A stretch of 64,000 bases of DNA, from the NCBI RefSeq assembly GCF_900186615.1, contig NZ_LT896588.1:130882-194881 (forward strand). Reading direction: 5' to 3'. The number at the start of each line of letters is the position of its first letter. Position 1 is the first letter of the stretch. The DNA comes from Parabacteroides bouchesdurhonensis. Its GTDB lineage: Bacteria; Bacteroidota; Bacteroidia; Bacteroidales; Tannerellaceae. Below the pieces are notes generated by a model. It had not been told where the DNA came from and made no database searches. It was given only the letters and a program-made list of their open reading frames with translations. The translations under genes were made by a program, and so were the position numbers. Shown in pieces: positions 8,372-16,966 of this stretch.

Positions 8372-9328
8372 TTAAATCATTTCACTCTCTTTCTTTCTCT
8401 TTTTCCACAACTGATAGCTATTAAACAAATTTTGCCATACGACGTACGATCCCGGGCCAACCGAAGAAAGCGGATCGAGGTAGGTATAAGCCATCCAAAT
8501 AGCGAGAACCGTATTTTTCTGTCCCAGAGCCTGGCCGGCACTGATACGGTCTTTATAAATCGTTCCGACTTTTTTACCCAGAAAGAATTGCACGGCGCAG
8601 GCGACGAATCCACCCAGGGCGATCATCACTTCCACAAATACCGGCGCATCACTATTGACAAGCGACTTCGTGGTCTGTGCCATCACGATTGCCAAGGCTA
8701 CGCCCCAGAGATAAAAGGCCAGATCGTGGAAACCGATCAAGATATGGAGAAGTTTCGGAAAAACGTAGCGAAGCAATAAAGCCAGAAAAAAAGGGCAAAG
8801 CAACAACGGAAAGACTTTGCTCAAAATAGTCAGGAAGGCCGTAAAGAAAGTCACACTCGTATGAGGCTCAACTAAGGGGAACAACAATGGGACGGCCACA
8901 GCTGCCAGTATATTAGACAACAAAGTATAGGTCGTTAAACTGGATGTGCTCCCTCCTAATTTCCCGGTAATCACGGCTGCCGCTGTCGCTGTAGGACAGA
9001 TCAGGCAAACCATCGCCCCTTCAAAAACTTCTTTATAGGCACCTCCCATCCGGATGAAGATTAATAGAGCGGCTAAGGCCGTTGCGGAAACCGCCTGAAA
9101 TAACAGCAACCACCCATGCCAGGGAGAAGGCAATAATTCACGCGGGGTAATTTTACAAAAAGTAAGCAATAATTGCGCAAAGATAAGGAAAGGGGTAAGA
9201 TACGCAATTAAGGTGTTCATAAACGGTTTTGTCGGCTCCAGGAATGAGAAGTTGGCAAACATAAAATAACCGCATATACCGGCCAACATGGCAACAGGCA
9301 ATGTCCAGTTCTTCAGAAAATTCAACAT
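8372..9328 (-). CDS. BASS family (bile acid:sodium symporter-like) transporter
   Basis: Inner-membrane transporter of 318 residues with about ten hydrophobic segments, of the COG0385/BASS superfamily that couples organic anion uptake to sodium. The two family signatures are visible: the crossing-helix region CPTATAAAVITGKLGG near 114-129 and AGQALGQKNTVLAIW near 265-280, with small residues and Asn/Gln around the unwound helices. The C-terminus is basic (WKKRKKES). Substrate cannot be predicted; in gut Bacteroidales relatives this family is usually listed only as a putative sodium-dependent transporter. First gene of a possible two-gene unit with the DUF695 protein. Confidence 0.88.
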   Translation of the reverse strand: MLNFLKNWTLPVAMLAGICGYFMFANFSFLEPTKPFMNTLIAYLTPFLIFAQLLLTFCKITPRELLPSPWHGWLLLFQAVSATALAALLIFIRMGGAYKEVFEGAMVCLICPTATAAAVITGKLGGSTSSLTTYTLLSNILAAVAVPLLFPLVEPHTSVTFFTAFLTILSKVFPLLLCPFFLALLLRYVFPKLLHILIGFHDLAFYLWGVALAIVMAQTTKSLVNSDAPVFVEVMIALGGFVACAVQFFLGKKVGTIYKDRISAGQALGQKNTVLAIWMAYTYLDPLSSVGPGSYVVWQNLFNSYQLWKKRKKESEMI

Positions 9329-9403
9329 ATTACCTATCCTTTTTTATTCGGGTGCAAAGTAACAGTATATAAAGGAGAGAGACAAATATTTAAAGACAAT
9401 AAA

Positions 9404-9445
9404 AATGGGTTTTAACTACTTGTTTCCTTGTAGCTAAAACCCATT
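9404..9445 (-). terminator. Intrinsic terminator of the NagB-like/PIG-L gene
   Basis: AATGGGTTTTA-A-CTAC pairs with GTAG-C-TAAAACCCATT, 15 pairs around one mismatch. Read on the minus strand the stem is followed by TTTTATTG, a proper U-tract, 42 bases past the stop codon. Confidence 0.8.
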
Positions 9446-9486
9446 ATTGCCATGTATTTATATTCACTTCTGTGAATAAAATAATC

Positions 9487-11475
9487 TTAACGCAACGGGA
9501 TATATTGTACAAAAGCCTCCATTGCTTCGTAAGAAGCTAAACCAAGCTGATGATACAGCTCGGCAGTTGAACGGTTACGATCTTCTGCACGCTGCCAGAA
9601 CAGACGTTCGTCGTCACCAAGGAACGGAGCACTTTCCGCCTGAGACTGGTGTTTCAGAATCGCATTTCTCTTATGGCGCAATTCTTCCGGTGAAATAGGA
9701 ACTGCCATTTCCACATGATCCATTTCCCATTCAGCCCAAGCTCCACGATACATCCATACGCGACAGTTCTTCATCCATTCTTCATCCTTCACTTCATCAA
9801 TAGCAGCCAAAACGGCATCCAAACAAACTTTATGAGTTCCATGAGGATCAGCCAAATCACCGGCTACGAACATTTGATCCGGTTTCACTTCGAGTAACAA
9901 GTTCTTTACAATATCCTTATCGGCATCACTCAAATCATTTTTCTTAACCATACCTGTTTCATAGAATGGTAAGTCGAGGAAGTGAACATGATCATCCTTG
10001 ACACCGGAATAACGGCAACCATGACGGGCTTCTTCACGACGGATCGTACCTTTCATAAATAAAACATCCTTACGTTCCGGTTCGCCATTCTCAACCTTTT
10101 CAAAACGAAGGTAGTTAATGATTTCTTCCGCTTTTTTCTTTACGGAATGATCTCCTGCCGCATACTTGTCACAGACATCACGCAGATATTCACAATAACG
10201 GATTACTTCTTCATCACCCACAGCGATATTACCGGAAGTCTGATAGGCGACATGTACATCATGATGCTGATCGCACAACCGGCGCAAAGTTCCACCCATA
10301 GAAATTACATCATCGTCCGGATGTGGACTAAACACAATTACTTTCTTTGGATATGGAGTAGCCCGTTCCGGACGATTTGAATCGTCGGCATTTGGCTTTC
10401 CACCCGGCCATCCTGTAATAGTATGCTGGATGTCATTAAAGATTTTAATATTTACATTATAAGCGGAACCATATAGAGCCAACAATTCTCCCAACCCATG
10501 TTCGCTATAATCTTTATTCGTCAATTTCAGAATAGGTTTTCCCGTCAACTGGCATAACCAAACGATAGCACGACGAATCAATTTGTTATCCCATTCACAA
10601 TTGGAAACCAACCACGGATGGCAGATTCTCGTTAAACTATAAGCAGCGGAAAGATCTACCACCACTTTTGCATTAGGATGGTTTTGCAGGAAAGAAGATG
10701 GAACAGCATCACTAACCTGACCTTCAACGGTCTTAGCTATAATATCCGCTTTATCTTCACCCCAAGCCATGAGGATTGCATTTTTCGCTCTCATCATAGT
10801 GGAAATACCCATCGTTATCACACCGGCAGGCACATTCTCTACAGAAGGAAAAGTGCGGGCTGCTTCTTTACGTGCCGCACCTTCCAATACAACCAGACGA
10901 GTACGTGAATTGATAGTTGAACCGGCAGCATTAAACATGATATTGCTGGCGCGTCCCAAGCCTAACAGGATATAATCCAATCCACCCAAACTCTGTATCT
11001 TCTCTTCGTATTCGCGACAGAATTTCAGAATATCATCTTTCGGCAGACTTCCGTCAGGAGCATAAATATTAGCCGGAGCAATATCCACATGATCAAACAA
11101 CGCTTCTCTTAAATGAGTCACGTTTCCGGTAGATGCGGAATTCAACGGATAAAATTCATATTCTACAAAAACGATTACATTACGGAAACTCAAATTCTCT
11201 TCCTTATGCATACGGATTAATTCTTTATACACACTTTGCGGGGAACGTCCACCGGGAAGAGCGATAACAAACGACTCGCCTATTTCTTGTTTCTTACGGA
11301 TTTGATTTGCTATTTCATTTGCGATAGACAACGCTCCTTCATCAGCCGACTCGTATATATTAGTCGGTATCTTTTCCATGCGAGTTAACACAGAATTCTC
11401 AAAATCATTTTCCGGACGATAATACTTTTGCGGTATACGCGTCAGGGTAATCTTTGAACTTAGGTTTGTTTTCAT
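9487..11475 (-). CDS. NagB-like domain (catalytic residues lost) fused to PIG-L deacetylase
   Basis: A 662-residue cytoplasmic two-domain protein. Residues about 30-320 match glucosamine-6-phosphate deaminase in fold, including the phosphate loop ALPGGRSP at 72-79, but the active site is gone: the FNMDEY motif of E. coli NagB reads FVEYEF (103-108), and GNDGHIAFNEP reads GRASNIMFNAA (174-184), so the catalytic Asp, His and Glu are replaced. Residues about 370-662 form a PIG-L/LmbE domain with intact zinc motifs, SPHPDDD near 384 and DPHGTH near 544, as in N-acetylglucosaminyl deacetylases. Deacetylation of a GlcNAc derivative, with the N-domain binding a sugar phosphate, is my inference. To my recollection Bacteroides thetaiotaomicron has a homologue noted as lacking NagB active sites. 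Located downstream of two nagA genes but separated from them by a terminator. Often annotated simply as nagB, which the residues do not support. Confidence 0.9.
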   Translation of the reverse strand: MKTNLSSKITLTRIPQKYYRPENDFENSVLTRMEKIPTNIYESADEGALSIANEIANQIRKKQEIGESFVIALPGGRSPQSVYKELIRMHKEENLSFRNVIVFVEYEFYPLNSASTGNVTHLREALFDHVDIAPANIYAPDGSLPKDDILKFCREYEEKIQSLGGLDYILLGLGRASNIMFNAAGSTINSRTRLVVLEGAARKEAARTFPSVENVPAGVITMGISTMMRAKNAILMAWGEDKADIIAKTVEGQVSDAVPSSFLQNHPNAKVVVDLSAAYSLTRICHPWLVSNCEWDNKLIRRAIVWLCQLTGKPILKLTNKDYSEHGLGELLALYGSAYNVNIKIFNDIQHTITGWPGGKPNADDSNRPERATPYPKKVIVFSPHPDDDVISMGGTLRRLCDQHHDVHVAYQTSGNIAVGDEEVIRYCEYLRDVCDKYAAGDHSVKKKAEEIINYLRFEKVENGEPERKDVLFMKGTIRREEARHGCRYSGVKDDHVHFLDLPFYETGMVKKNDLSDADKDIVKNLLLEVKPDQMFVAGDLADPHGTHKVCLDAVLAAIDEVKDEEWMKNCRVWMYRGAWAEWEMDHVEMAVPISPEELRHKRNAILKHQSQAESAPFLGDDERLFWQRAEDRNRSTAELYHQLGLASYEAMEAFVQYIPLR

Positions 11476-11607
11476 ACCTGATCTTTATTTTAATTCATAT
11501 TTTTAACTTGAGTTACAAATATAACAATTTGCCACCAATATCCCTTTATATTGATAAAACAAATTTATGACGTAAAAGATTTGATTTATCAGGATTAAAG
11601 CATAAAA

Positions 11608-11635
11608 AAGGCTACCCCGAACAAAGGATAGCCTT
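11608..11635 (-). terminator. Terminator downstream of the nagA pair
   Basis: On the minus strand AAGGCTATCC pairs with GGGTAGCCTT (10 pairs including one G-U) and runs into TTTTTTATG. It lies 22 bases past the distal nagA stop, separating the nagA pair from the NagB-like gene. Confidence 0.8.
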
Positions 11636-11657
11636 CCTGTTTATTTTGAATATAACA

Positions 11658-12824
11658 TTATGTCAATGTATTTGTATCCGGAACTAATTTTCCCATTGAC
11701 CAAACGGCACGGACATTATAATCTCTGTCAAGAATGACAATATCTGCATCCTTATCACGCTGCAAAGTTCCCTTCCGGTTATCAACTCCCATCAAGCGTG
11801 CCGGTGTTTCAGAAGCCATACGCACAGCATCCGCCAACGGAATATCCGCTTTCTTCACCATTGTACGGACTAATTTATCCATTGTCGCAATACTTCCGGC
11901 CAATGACGAATGATCTACTAATTTACATACGCCATCTTCTATAATGATACGTGAACCGATAGCCGGTTCTCCACCGTCTGCCGCGTAGGAAAGAGCATCG
12001 GTTACCAGAGACATACGTTCCACCCCTTTCAGTTTATACACCAAACGGAGAATTGTGGATGGCAAGTGTTTACCGTCAGCAATTACCTCAACCGTCATAT
12101 CATCCATAAGGAAAACACTTTCCACCGTTCCTTCATATTTATATTCACGACGTTTGTGGAAACCAGGCATTGCGTTATAGAATTGGGCTGCATGTGTAAA
12201 GCCGGCCTTATAAGCATTCTTTATATCTTCAAACTCGGCCTCCGTATGTGTAATCGCCGCCAAAAGCCCTTTAGAGGTGATATACTGCGCAAACTCATGA
12301 GCACCTTCCAGCTCGGGACTAATATCCCAACGTCTGATGCAGTTCGTACTTTCCAGCAAAGCCATATATTCGTCTTTATCCAGTTCTTTTATCGTATCCG
12401 AATATAAAAGACCTGCCATTTTCGGATTTAAATACGGGCCTTCTATATGGAGTCCCATAACCGGACTATCTTTCTCCGCCATCAAACCTTCACAAACCGA
12501 TACAGCCTTGTAAATATCAGGTATGGTAGACGACGAAAGTGTAGGAAATATTGATGTAGCTCCATATTTCATATGAGCCGCGACAGCTCCCCGAAAAGCG
12601 TCTTCCGTACAATCCCGGAAATCATAATCTCCGCCCCCATGTATATTCATCGCAACAAAGCCCGGAACAATATACATGCCTTTGGCATCAACCACAGTCG
12701 CACCTGTCAAAGCAAGATCATTATTTGTGACCTCCAATATCTTTCCGTCTTTAACTAAAACAGAACCATTCTTCAACCAACCTTGTGGCGTAAGGATATG
12801 ACCATTTATAATCTGAGTCAGCAT
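11658..12824 (-). CDS. NagA-like amidohydrolase with altered metal site
   Basis: A 388-residue amidohydrolase of the N-acetylglucosamine-6-phosphate deacetylase family, plainly a tandem duplicate of the next gene upstream (same length, nearly identical N-terminus MLTQIING and internal FYNAMPGFHKRREYKYEG). Conserved: Glu128 in GLHIEGP, His193 in THTEAE and the catalytic Asp276 in LVTDA. Changed: the HxH motif reads N60-I-H62 in PGFVAMNIHGG, and the His that in E. coli NagA (His216) binds metal is Gln214 in THAAQFYN. The first change occurs naturally in E. coli NagA (QxN); the second does not. It may bind metal poorly, act on another substrate, or be non-catalytic. It follows its paralogue by 20 bases, so the two are co-transcribed. 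Confidence 0.9.
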   Translation of the reverse strand: MLTQIINGHILTPQGWLKNGSVLVKDGKILEVTNNDLALTGATVVDAKGMYIVPGFVAMNIHGGGDYDFRDCTEDAFRGAVAAHMKYGATSIFPTLSSSTIPDIYKAVSVCEGLMAEKDSPVMGLHIEGPYLNPKMAGLLYSDTIKELDKDEYMALLESTNCIRRWDISPELEGAHEFAQYITSKGLLAAITHTEAEFEDIKNAYKAGFTHAAQFYNAMPGFHKRREYKYEGTVESVFLMDDMTVEVIADGKHLPSTILRLVYKLKGVERMSLVTDALSYAADGGEPAIGSRIIIEDGVCKLVDHSSLAGSIATMDKLVRTMVKKADIPLADAVRMASETPARLMGVDNRKGTLQRDKDADIVILDRDYNVRAVWSMGKLVPDTNTLT

Positions 12825-12844
12825 AATTCCAATCCTCCTTATTT

Positions 12845-14011
12845 TCAGAATAATTTATTGGTGCCTTCCACCAACTTACCCATTGCCCAAACGGCTCTTA
12901 CATTTAAATCGTCATCCAGCACCATCAGGTCAGCATCTTTACCACGCTGTAATGTACCCTTTCGGTCGTCCACACCCATGATACGGGCAGGAGTTTCCGA
13001 AACCATACGAACCGCATCTTCCAAAGGAATTTCCGCCTTTTGCACCATTGTACGGATCAAACGGTCCATCGTCGCAATACTTCCGGCAAGGGCGGAACGG
13101 TCTGCCAGCTTACAAACGCCATCCTCAATAATAACACGCGGATCGAAAGCCGTGTTACTGTCACTGGCCGCACAAGCCAAAGCATCTGTAATCAAACATG
13201 TTTTTTCCACTCCTTTTATCTTATATACCAAACGAAGAATCGTTGGTGGCACATGAATGCCATCGGCAACTACCTCTACCGTCATGTCATCAATCAGGTA
13301 AATACTTTCAACAGTTCCTTCATATTTATATTCCCTGCGTTTATGAAAACCGGGCATTGCATTATAAAAATGGGTAGCATGTGTATATCCGGCTTCGTAA
13401 GCCGTACGGATATCATCGTATTCGGCTTGTGTATGACCAACAGAAACCAATATGCCCTTTGATGAGACGTATTTTCCAAACTGCATGGCACCAGGTAACT
13501 CGGGAGCGGCATCCCAGCGTTTGATGCAATTTGTTTCTTCCAAAAGAGGAATATATTCTTCCGGGTCCGGATTCTTAATATTTTCAGGTAATTGTCCTCC
13601 GGCCATCTTCATATTAAAATAATGTCCTTCCAGATGAAGTCCCAAAACAGGACTGTCTTTCTCGGCCATCAACTTTTCTGTGGTAGCCGCAGCTGCACAG
13701 ATCATCGGAATTGTTGAAGACGATAATGTCGGGAAAATACTGGTAGTTCCATGTTGCATATGGGCGGCAACAGCCGTACGAAACGCCTCTTCCGAACCTT
13801 CCATAAAATCTCGTCCGCCACCACCATGAACATGAATTTCTATACCACCCGGAACAATATACATGCCCTTAGCATCAATCAGCGTAGCACCGATTACTGC
13901 AAGATCGCAGTTTGTTACTTCCAGGATTTTGTTGTCTCTTATCAGAACAGAGCCGTCTTTCAACCAGCCCTGAGGGGTAAGGATTTTTCCGTTTATAATT
14001 TGAGTTAACAT
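12845..14011 (-). CDS. nagA: N-acetylglucosamine-6-phosphate deacetylase
   Basis: Cytoplasmic amidohydrolase removing acetate from GlcNAc-6-phosphate, the first committed step in using amino sugars from mucin, chitin or recycled peptidoglycan. The 388-residue protein keeps every expected ligand: His60 and His62 in IEIHVHGG, Glu128 in GLHLEG, His193 in VGHTQAE, His214 in THATHFYN, and catalytic Asp276 in LITDA. One oddity is the normally invariant Pro after LHLEG, which is His here. First gene of the nagA pair; a 5' leader hairpin and a TATATTTG element lie directly upstream. Of the two paralogues this is the one expected to be a working deacetylase. Confidence 0.93.
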   Translation of the reverse strand: MLTQIINGKILTPQGWLKDGSVLIRDNKILEVTNCDLAVIGATLIDAKGMYIVPGGIEIHVHGGGGRDFMEGSEEAFRTAVAAHMQHGTTSIFPTLSSSTIPMICAAAATTEKLMAEKDSPVLGLHLEGHYFNMKMAGGQLPENIKNPDPEEYIPLLEETNCIKRWDAAPELPGAMQFGKYVSSKGILVSVGHTQAEYDDIRTAYEAGYTHATHFYNAMPGFHKRREYKYEGTVESIYLIDDMTVEVVADGIHVPPTILRLVYKIKGVEKTCLITDALACAASDSNTAFDPRVIIEDGVCKLADRSALAGSIATMDRLIRTMVQKAEIPLEDAVRMVSETPARIMGVDDRKGTLQRGKDADLMVLDDDLNVRAVWAMGKLVEGTNKLF

Positions 14012-14029
14012 CTTGTAAGAATTAGGCTT

Positions 14030-14056
14030 TTTGTGTGTTATGTTTCATCACACAAA
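14030..14056 (-). promoter_or_regulatory. Hairpin in the nagA leader
   Basis: TTTGTGTG pairs with CACACAAA (11-base loop) 18 bases upstream of the nagA ATG and downstream of the -7 element. Could influence translation or be an operator; its symmetry would suit either. No regulator gene is adjacent. Confidence 0.35.
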
Positions 14057-14102
14057 GCTAAGGACTTTTTACAAAACAAAGTTATTCGTTTTAAATTATT
14101 TT

Positions 14103-14110
14103 CAAATATA
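14103..14110 (-). promoter_or_regulatory. -7 element of the nagA pair
   Basis: TATATTTG on the minus strand (perfect TAnnTTTG), 91 bases before the nagA start, implying a leader of about 85 bases that contains the hairpin at 14030-14056. Confidence 0.6.
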
Positions 14111-14126
14111 AATGCAAATATTACGT

Positions 14127-16070
14127 TCACGCATTTTCCGTTGTTAATCTGTCCTTTTCAATGGTTAGCTCAGTCCATTTATCCATCGTTTCGGAAAGCT
14201 CATTTTTCAGATTCGAATAGTCCGTATACAAAGAGGCATCCGATGCTCCTTCCGGAGTTGCCAACTTGGTTTCTATAACAGCTATGGAGTCTTCCAGTTC
14301 CGTTATACGGTTTTCGGCATCGGCAATTGCCTTTTCCAGTTTTTTAATTAACCGGCTCTGCTCCTTACGGGCTTCGTATGAGAGCTTATTTTGTGTAGGT
14401 TGCACTTCCTGAACATCCGAAGTCACAGAGACTTGCGCCGTACGCTCCAATTCACGCAAGCTATCCATTTTCTTATGTTCAAGAAAGTCGTAAATACCAC
14501 CAAGATGTTCTACCACTTTTTGATTTCCGAATTCATATACTTTCGTAACCAGACCATCCAAAAATTCTCGGTCGTGGGACACAACGATCACAGTTCCGTC
14601 AAATTCCTTCAAGGCTTCTTTAAGCACATCTTTAGAACGCATATCCAAATGATTCGTCGGCTCATCCAGAATCAACAAATTGACAGGCTCCAACAACAAG
14701 CGAATCATTGCCAAACGCGTTTTTTCGCCTCCGGACAAAACTTTCACCTTTTTATCCGAAGCTTCACCTCCAAACATGAAAGCTCCTAATATATCACGAA
14801 TTTTCAAACGGATATCACCTTGAGCAACATAATCTATCGTTTCAAAAACAGTAAAATTCTCATTCAACAGTTGTGCCTGGTTTTGGGCAAAGTAACCAAT
14901 CTTTACATTATGCCCTAATTGAAGTTTGCCTTCATAATCTGTTTCTCCCATAATACATTTTACGAGAGTAGATTTACCTTCTCCGTTTTTTCCTACGAAA
15001 GCGACCTTATCACCGCGGTTAATAGTAAATGTCACATGCTGAAAGATCAAATGATCTCCATAGCGTTTAGCCACATCCTCTATAATAACCGGATATGATC
15101 CGGAACGGGGAGCCGGCGGAAATTTCAAACTCAGCATAGCAGTATCCGTTTCATCCACTTCTATACGTTCAATCTTTTCCAACTGTTTGATGCGGGACTG
15201 TACTTGTACGGATTTCGTTGCTTTATAACGGAAACGCTCAATAAAAGCTTCCGTGTCCGCCAGTTTTTTCTGTTGGTTTTCAAAGGCACGGAGTTGTTGC
15301 TCACGACGTTCTTTGCGAAGCTCCACATATTCGGAATACTTCACTTTATAGTCATATATTTTACCCAGTTCTATTTCTATTGTCCGCGAAGTCGTATTAT
15401 CAATAAAAGCACGGTCATGTGAAACCAATATAACGGCATTGGCACGGGTAGCTATAAAATTTTCAAGCCATTGGATAGACTCTATATCTAAATGATTCGT
15501 CGGCTCATCAAGCAATAATATATCAGGACGGCGTAACAACAGTTTAGCCAATTCGATACGCATACGCCATCCGCCGCTAAATTCGGACGTAGGACGGTCA
15601 AAGTCATTATACGAAAATCCCAAACCAACTAAAGTACGTTCCAATTCCACATGATAGTTGTTTCCTCCTATCAACTGAAAATGTTCGGAGAGATGCGTAA
15701 CACGGTCTATTAACTTTTGATACGCCTCCGACTCATAGTCTGTACGTTCACTTAATGCCATATTCAAACGTTCAATCTCCTGCTCCATTTCATGGATATG
15801 CTCAAAGGCACGTTCAGCCTCCTCACGAACGGTTCTTGAATCTGCCAATTTCATTTGCTGCGGCAAATAGCCTATCGTTACATCTTTAGGAATGCTAACT
15901 GTTCCCGATGTAGGAGATTGCATGCCCGCAAATATCTTTAACATTGTAGACTTTCCCGCACCATTTTTACCTACTAATGCAATACGATCTTTCTTATTTA
16001 CAACAAATGACAGATCATCAAACAGTGTAAATCCACCAAACTCAACCGTTAAACCTTCAACTGAAATCAT
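14127..16070 (-). CDS. ABC-F family ATPase (ribosome-associated type)
   Basis: Soluble protein of 647 residues with two ABC ATPase domains and no membrane segments, the arrangement of ABC-F factors that act on the ribosome. First cassette: GKNGAGKST at 34-42, signature FSGGWRMR, Walker B LLLDEPTNHLD. A basic, coiled interdomain linker carries KLADTEAFIERFRYKATK. Second cassette: GKNGEGKST, LSGGEKTR, LILDEPTNHLD. A C-terminal coiled coil of about 90 residues resembles the Uup/YheS type. The chosen start is the ATG giving MISVEGLTVEFGG; a longer frame to 16181 would add 37 residues unlike the family and would run through the promoter. The TATCTTTG element at 16091-16098 leaves a leader of only about 15 bases. 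Housekeeping role more likely than antibiotic protection, but not provable here. Confidence 0.93.
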   Translation of the reverse strand: MISVEGLTVEFGGFTLFDDLSFVVNKKDRIALVGKNGAGKSTMLKIFAGMQSPTSGTVSIPKDVTIGYLPQQMKLADSRTVREEAERAFEHIHEMEQEIERLNMALSERTDYESEAYQKLIDRVTHLSEHFQLIGGNNYHVELERTLVGLGFSYNDFDRPTSEFSGGWRMRIELAKLLLRRPDILLLDEPTNHLDIESIQWLENFIATRANAVILVSHDRAFIDNTTSRTIEIELGKIYDYKVKYSEYVELRKERREQQLRAFENQQKKLADTEAFIERFRYKATKSVQVQSRIKQLEKIERIEVDETDTAMLSLKFPPAPRSGSYPVIIEDVAKRYGDHLIFQHVTFTINRGDKVAFVGKNGEGKSTLVKCIMGETDYEGKLQLGHNVKIGYFAQNQAQLLNENFTVFETIDYVAQGDIRLKIRDILGAFMFGGEASDKKVKVLSGGEKTRLAMIRLLLEPVNLLILDEPTNHLDMRSKDVLKEALKEFDGTVIVVSHDREFLDGLVTKVYEFGNQKVVEHLGGIYDFLEHKKMDSLRELERTAQVSVTSDVQEVQPTQNKLSYEARKEQSRLIKKLEKAIADAENRITELEDSIAVIETKLATPEGASDASLYTDYSNLKNELSETMDKWTELTIEKDRLTTENA

Positions 16071-16090
16071 ATCTTTATATTTTCCGGCAA

Positions 16091-16098
16091 CAAAGATA
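16091..16098 (-). promoter_or_regulatory. -7 element of the ABC-F gene
   Basis: TATCTTTG on the minus strand, perfect match to TAnnTTTG, 20 bases before the start codon chosen for the ABC-F gene; this short distance supports that start. Confidence 0.6.
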
Positions 16099-16187
16099 CG
16101 ACAACAGTGTACATTTCCCCGCATTCGGAAGAAAAAAGAAATCCTTTCGAAAGAAATAAAAATTTCTTCCGGATGAAACAAAAAGAC

Positions 16188-16217
16188 ATCCCGATGGTTT
16201 TATAAAATCATCGGGAT
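16188..16217 (-). terminator. Orphan terminator-like palindrome between divergent genes
   Basis: ATCCCGATGGTTTTA pairs with TAAAATCATCGGGAT, 15 potential pairs with one G-U and almost no loop. On the minus strand it is followed by GTCTTTTTG. It lies upstream of the ABC-F promoter and of the DUF3332 gene, so no known transcript ends here; it may block antisense readthrough. Confidence 0.55.
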
Positions 16218-16277
16218 AATTTCACAAAAACATCCTGATCTTAATAAATTGACATTTCATATAAAAAATAAAATATG

Positions 16278-16285
16278 TATCTTCG
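16278..16285 (+). promoter_or_regulatory. Possible -7 element of the DUF3332 gene
   Basis: TATCTTCG, one mismatch from TAnnTTTG, 33 bases before the start codon. No -33 TTG at the usual distance. Confidence 0.4.
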
Positions 16286-16318
16286 CAATCAATTAACAGC
16301 TAATAACTTTAAAAACGC

Positions 16319-16873
16319 ATGAAAAAAAGAAGTGTAACATTACTATTGGCTACAACACTTGCCAGTAGTGTATTATTTTCATCTTGTATTGGTTCGTTTG
16401 GTTTAACCAACAAGTTGTTGTCATGGAACAGAAACATTGATAGCAAATTTGTTAACGAACTGGTATTTATCGCTTTCTGGATTGTTCCTGTATATGAAAT
16501 CTCTGCATTGGCAGATGTATTGGTAATCAATTCTATCGAGTTTTGGAGTGGAAGCAACCCAGTTGCCGACGTTGGTTCTGTAAAGACTATTGATGGCAAA
16601 GACGGTGTTTATACCGTAGAAACCAAAACAGACGGGTATCATATCCAAAAAGAAGGCGATGAAAAAGCGGTCGATCTCGTATTCGATGAATCGGACAAGA
16701 GTTGGAGCATTGAAGCGAATGGAGAAACAACTAAGTTGTTAAAGTTCGAAAATGACGACGAAGTTGTTATGTACTTGCCAGACGGTAAAGAAATGAATGT
16801 AGAATTAAATCAGGCTGGCGTACTTGCTTTCCAACAAGTTGCTAATAACTATTCTTATTACGCAGCAAGATAA
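16319..16873 (+). CDS. DUF3332 family lipoprotein
   Basis: Exported lipoprotein of 184 residues and unknown function, of the DUF3332 type common in Bacteroidota. It has a basic start (MKKRS), a hydrophobic stretch and a lipobox LFSSC with acylated Cys23, followed by the family's opening motif IGSFGLTNKLLSWN. Another hydrophobic segment, ELVFIAFWIVPVYEISALADVLVINSIEFW at about 44-72 (shown here only as the start ELVFIAFWIV and end INSIEFW), is characteristic of the family and could insert in a membrane. The C-terminal half is acidic and beta-rich. Monocistronic: own promoter-like element, strong terminator directly after. Confidence 0.85.
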   Translation: MKKRSVTLLLATTLASSVLFSSCIGSFGLTNKLLSWNRNIDSKFVNELVFIAFWIVPVYEISALADVLVINSIEFWSGSNPVADVGSVKTIDGKDGVYTVETKTDGYHIQKEGDEKAVDLVFDESDKSWSIEANGETTKLLKFENDDEVVMYLPDGKEMNVELNQAGVLAFQQVANNYSYYAAR

Positions 16874-16883
16874 TATTCAAACA

Positions 16884-16922
16884 AAAGGCTGTCTTGTAAA
16901 AATAGTTTACAAGACAGCCTTT
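16884..16922. terminator. Bidirectional terminator
   Basis: A perfect 17-bp stem AAAGGCTGTCTTGTAAA / TTTACAAGACAGCCTTT with a 5-base loop and T-runs on both strands. Ends the DUF3332 transcript (+) and the EFR1-TlpA transcript (-). Confidence 0.92.
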
Positions 16923-16966
16923 CTTTTTTGCTAATAAGAGCAAATACAATAGGAAATATCGGTTAT

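Noticed and set aside
9487..11475. Simple annotation as glucosamine-6-phosphate deaminase
   Set aside because: Catalytic Asp, His and Glu of NagB are all substituted; only the fold and phosphate loop remain.
16071..16181. 37-residue N-terminal extension of the ABC-F protein
   Set aside because: It crosses a perfect -7 element and has no resemblance to ABC-F N-termini.
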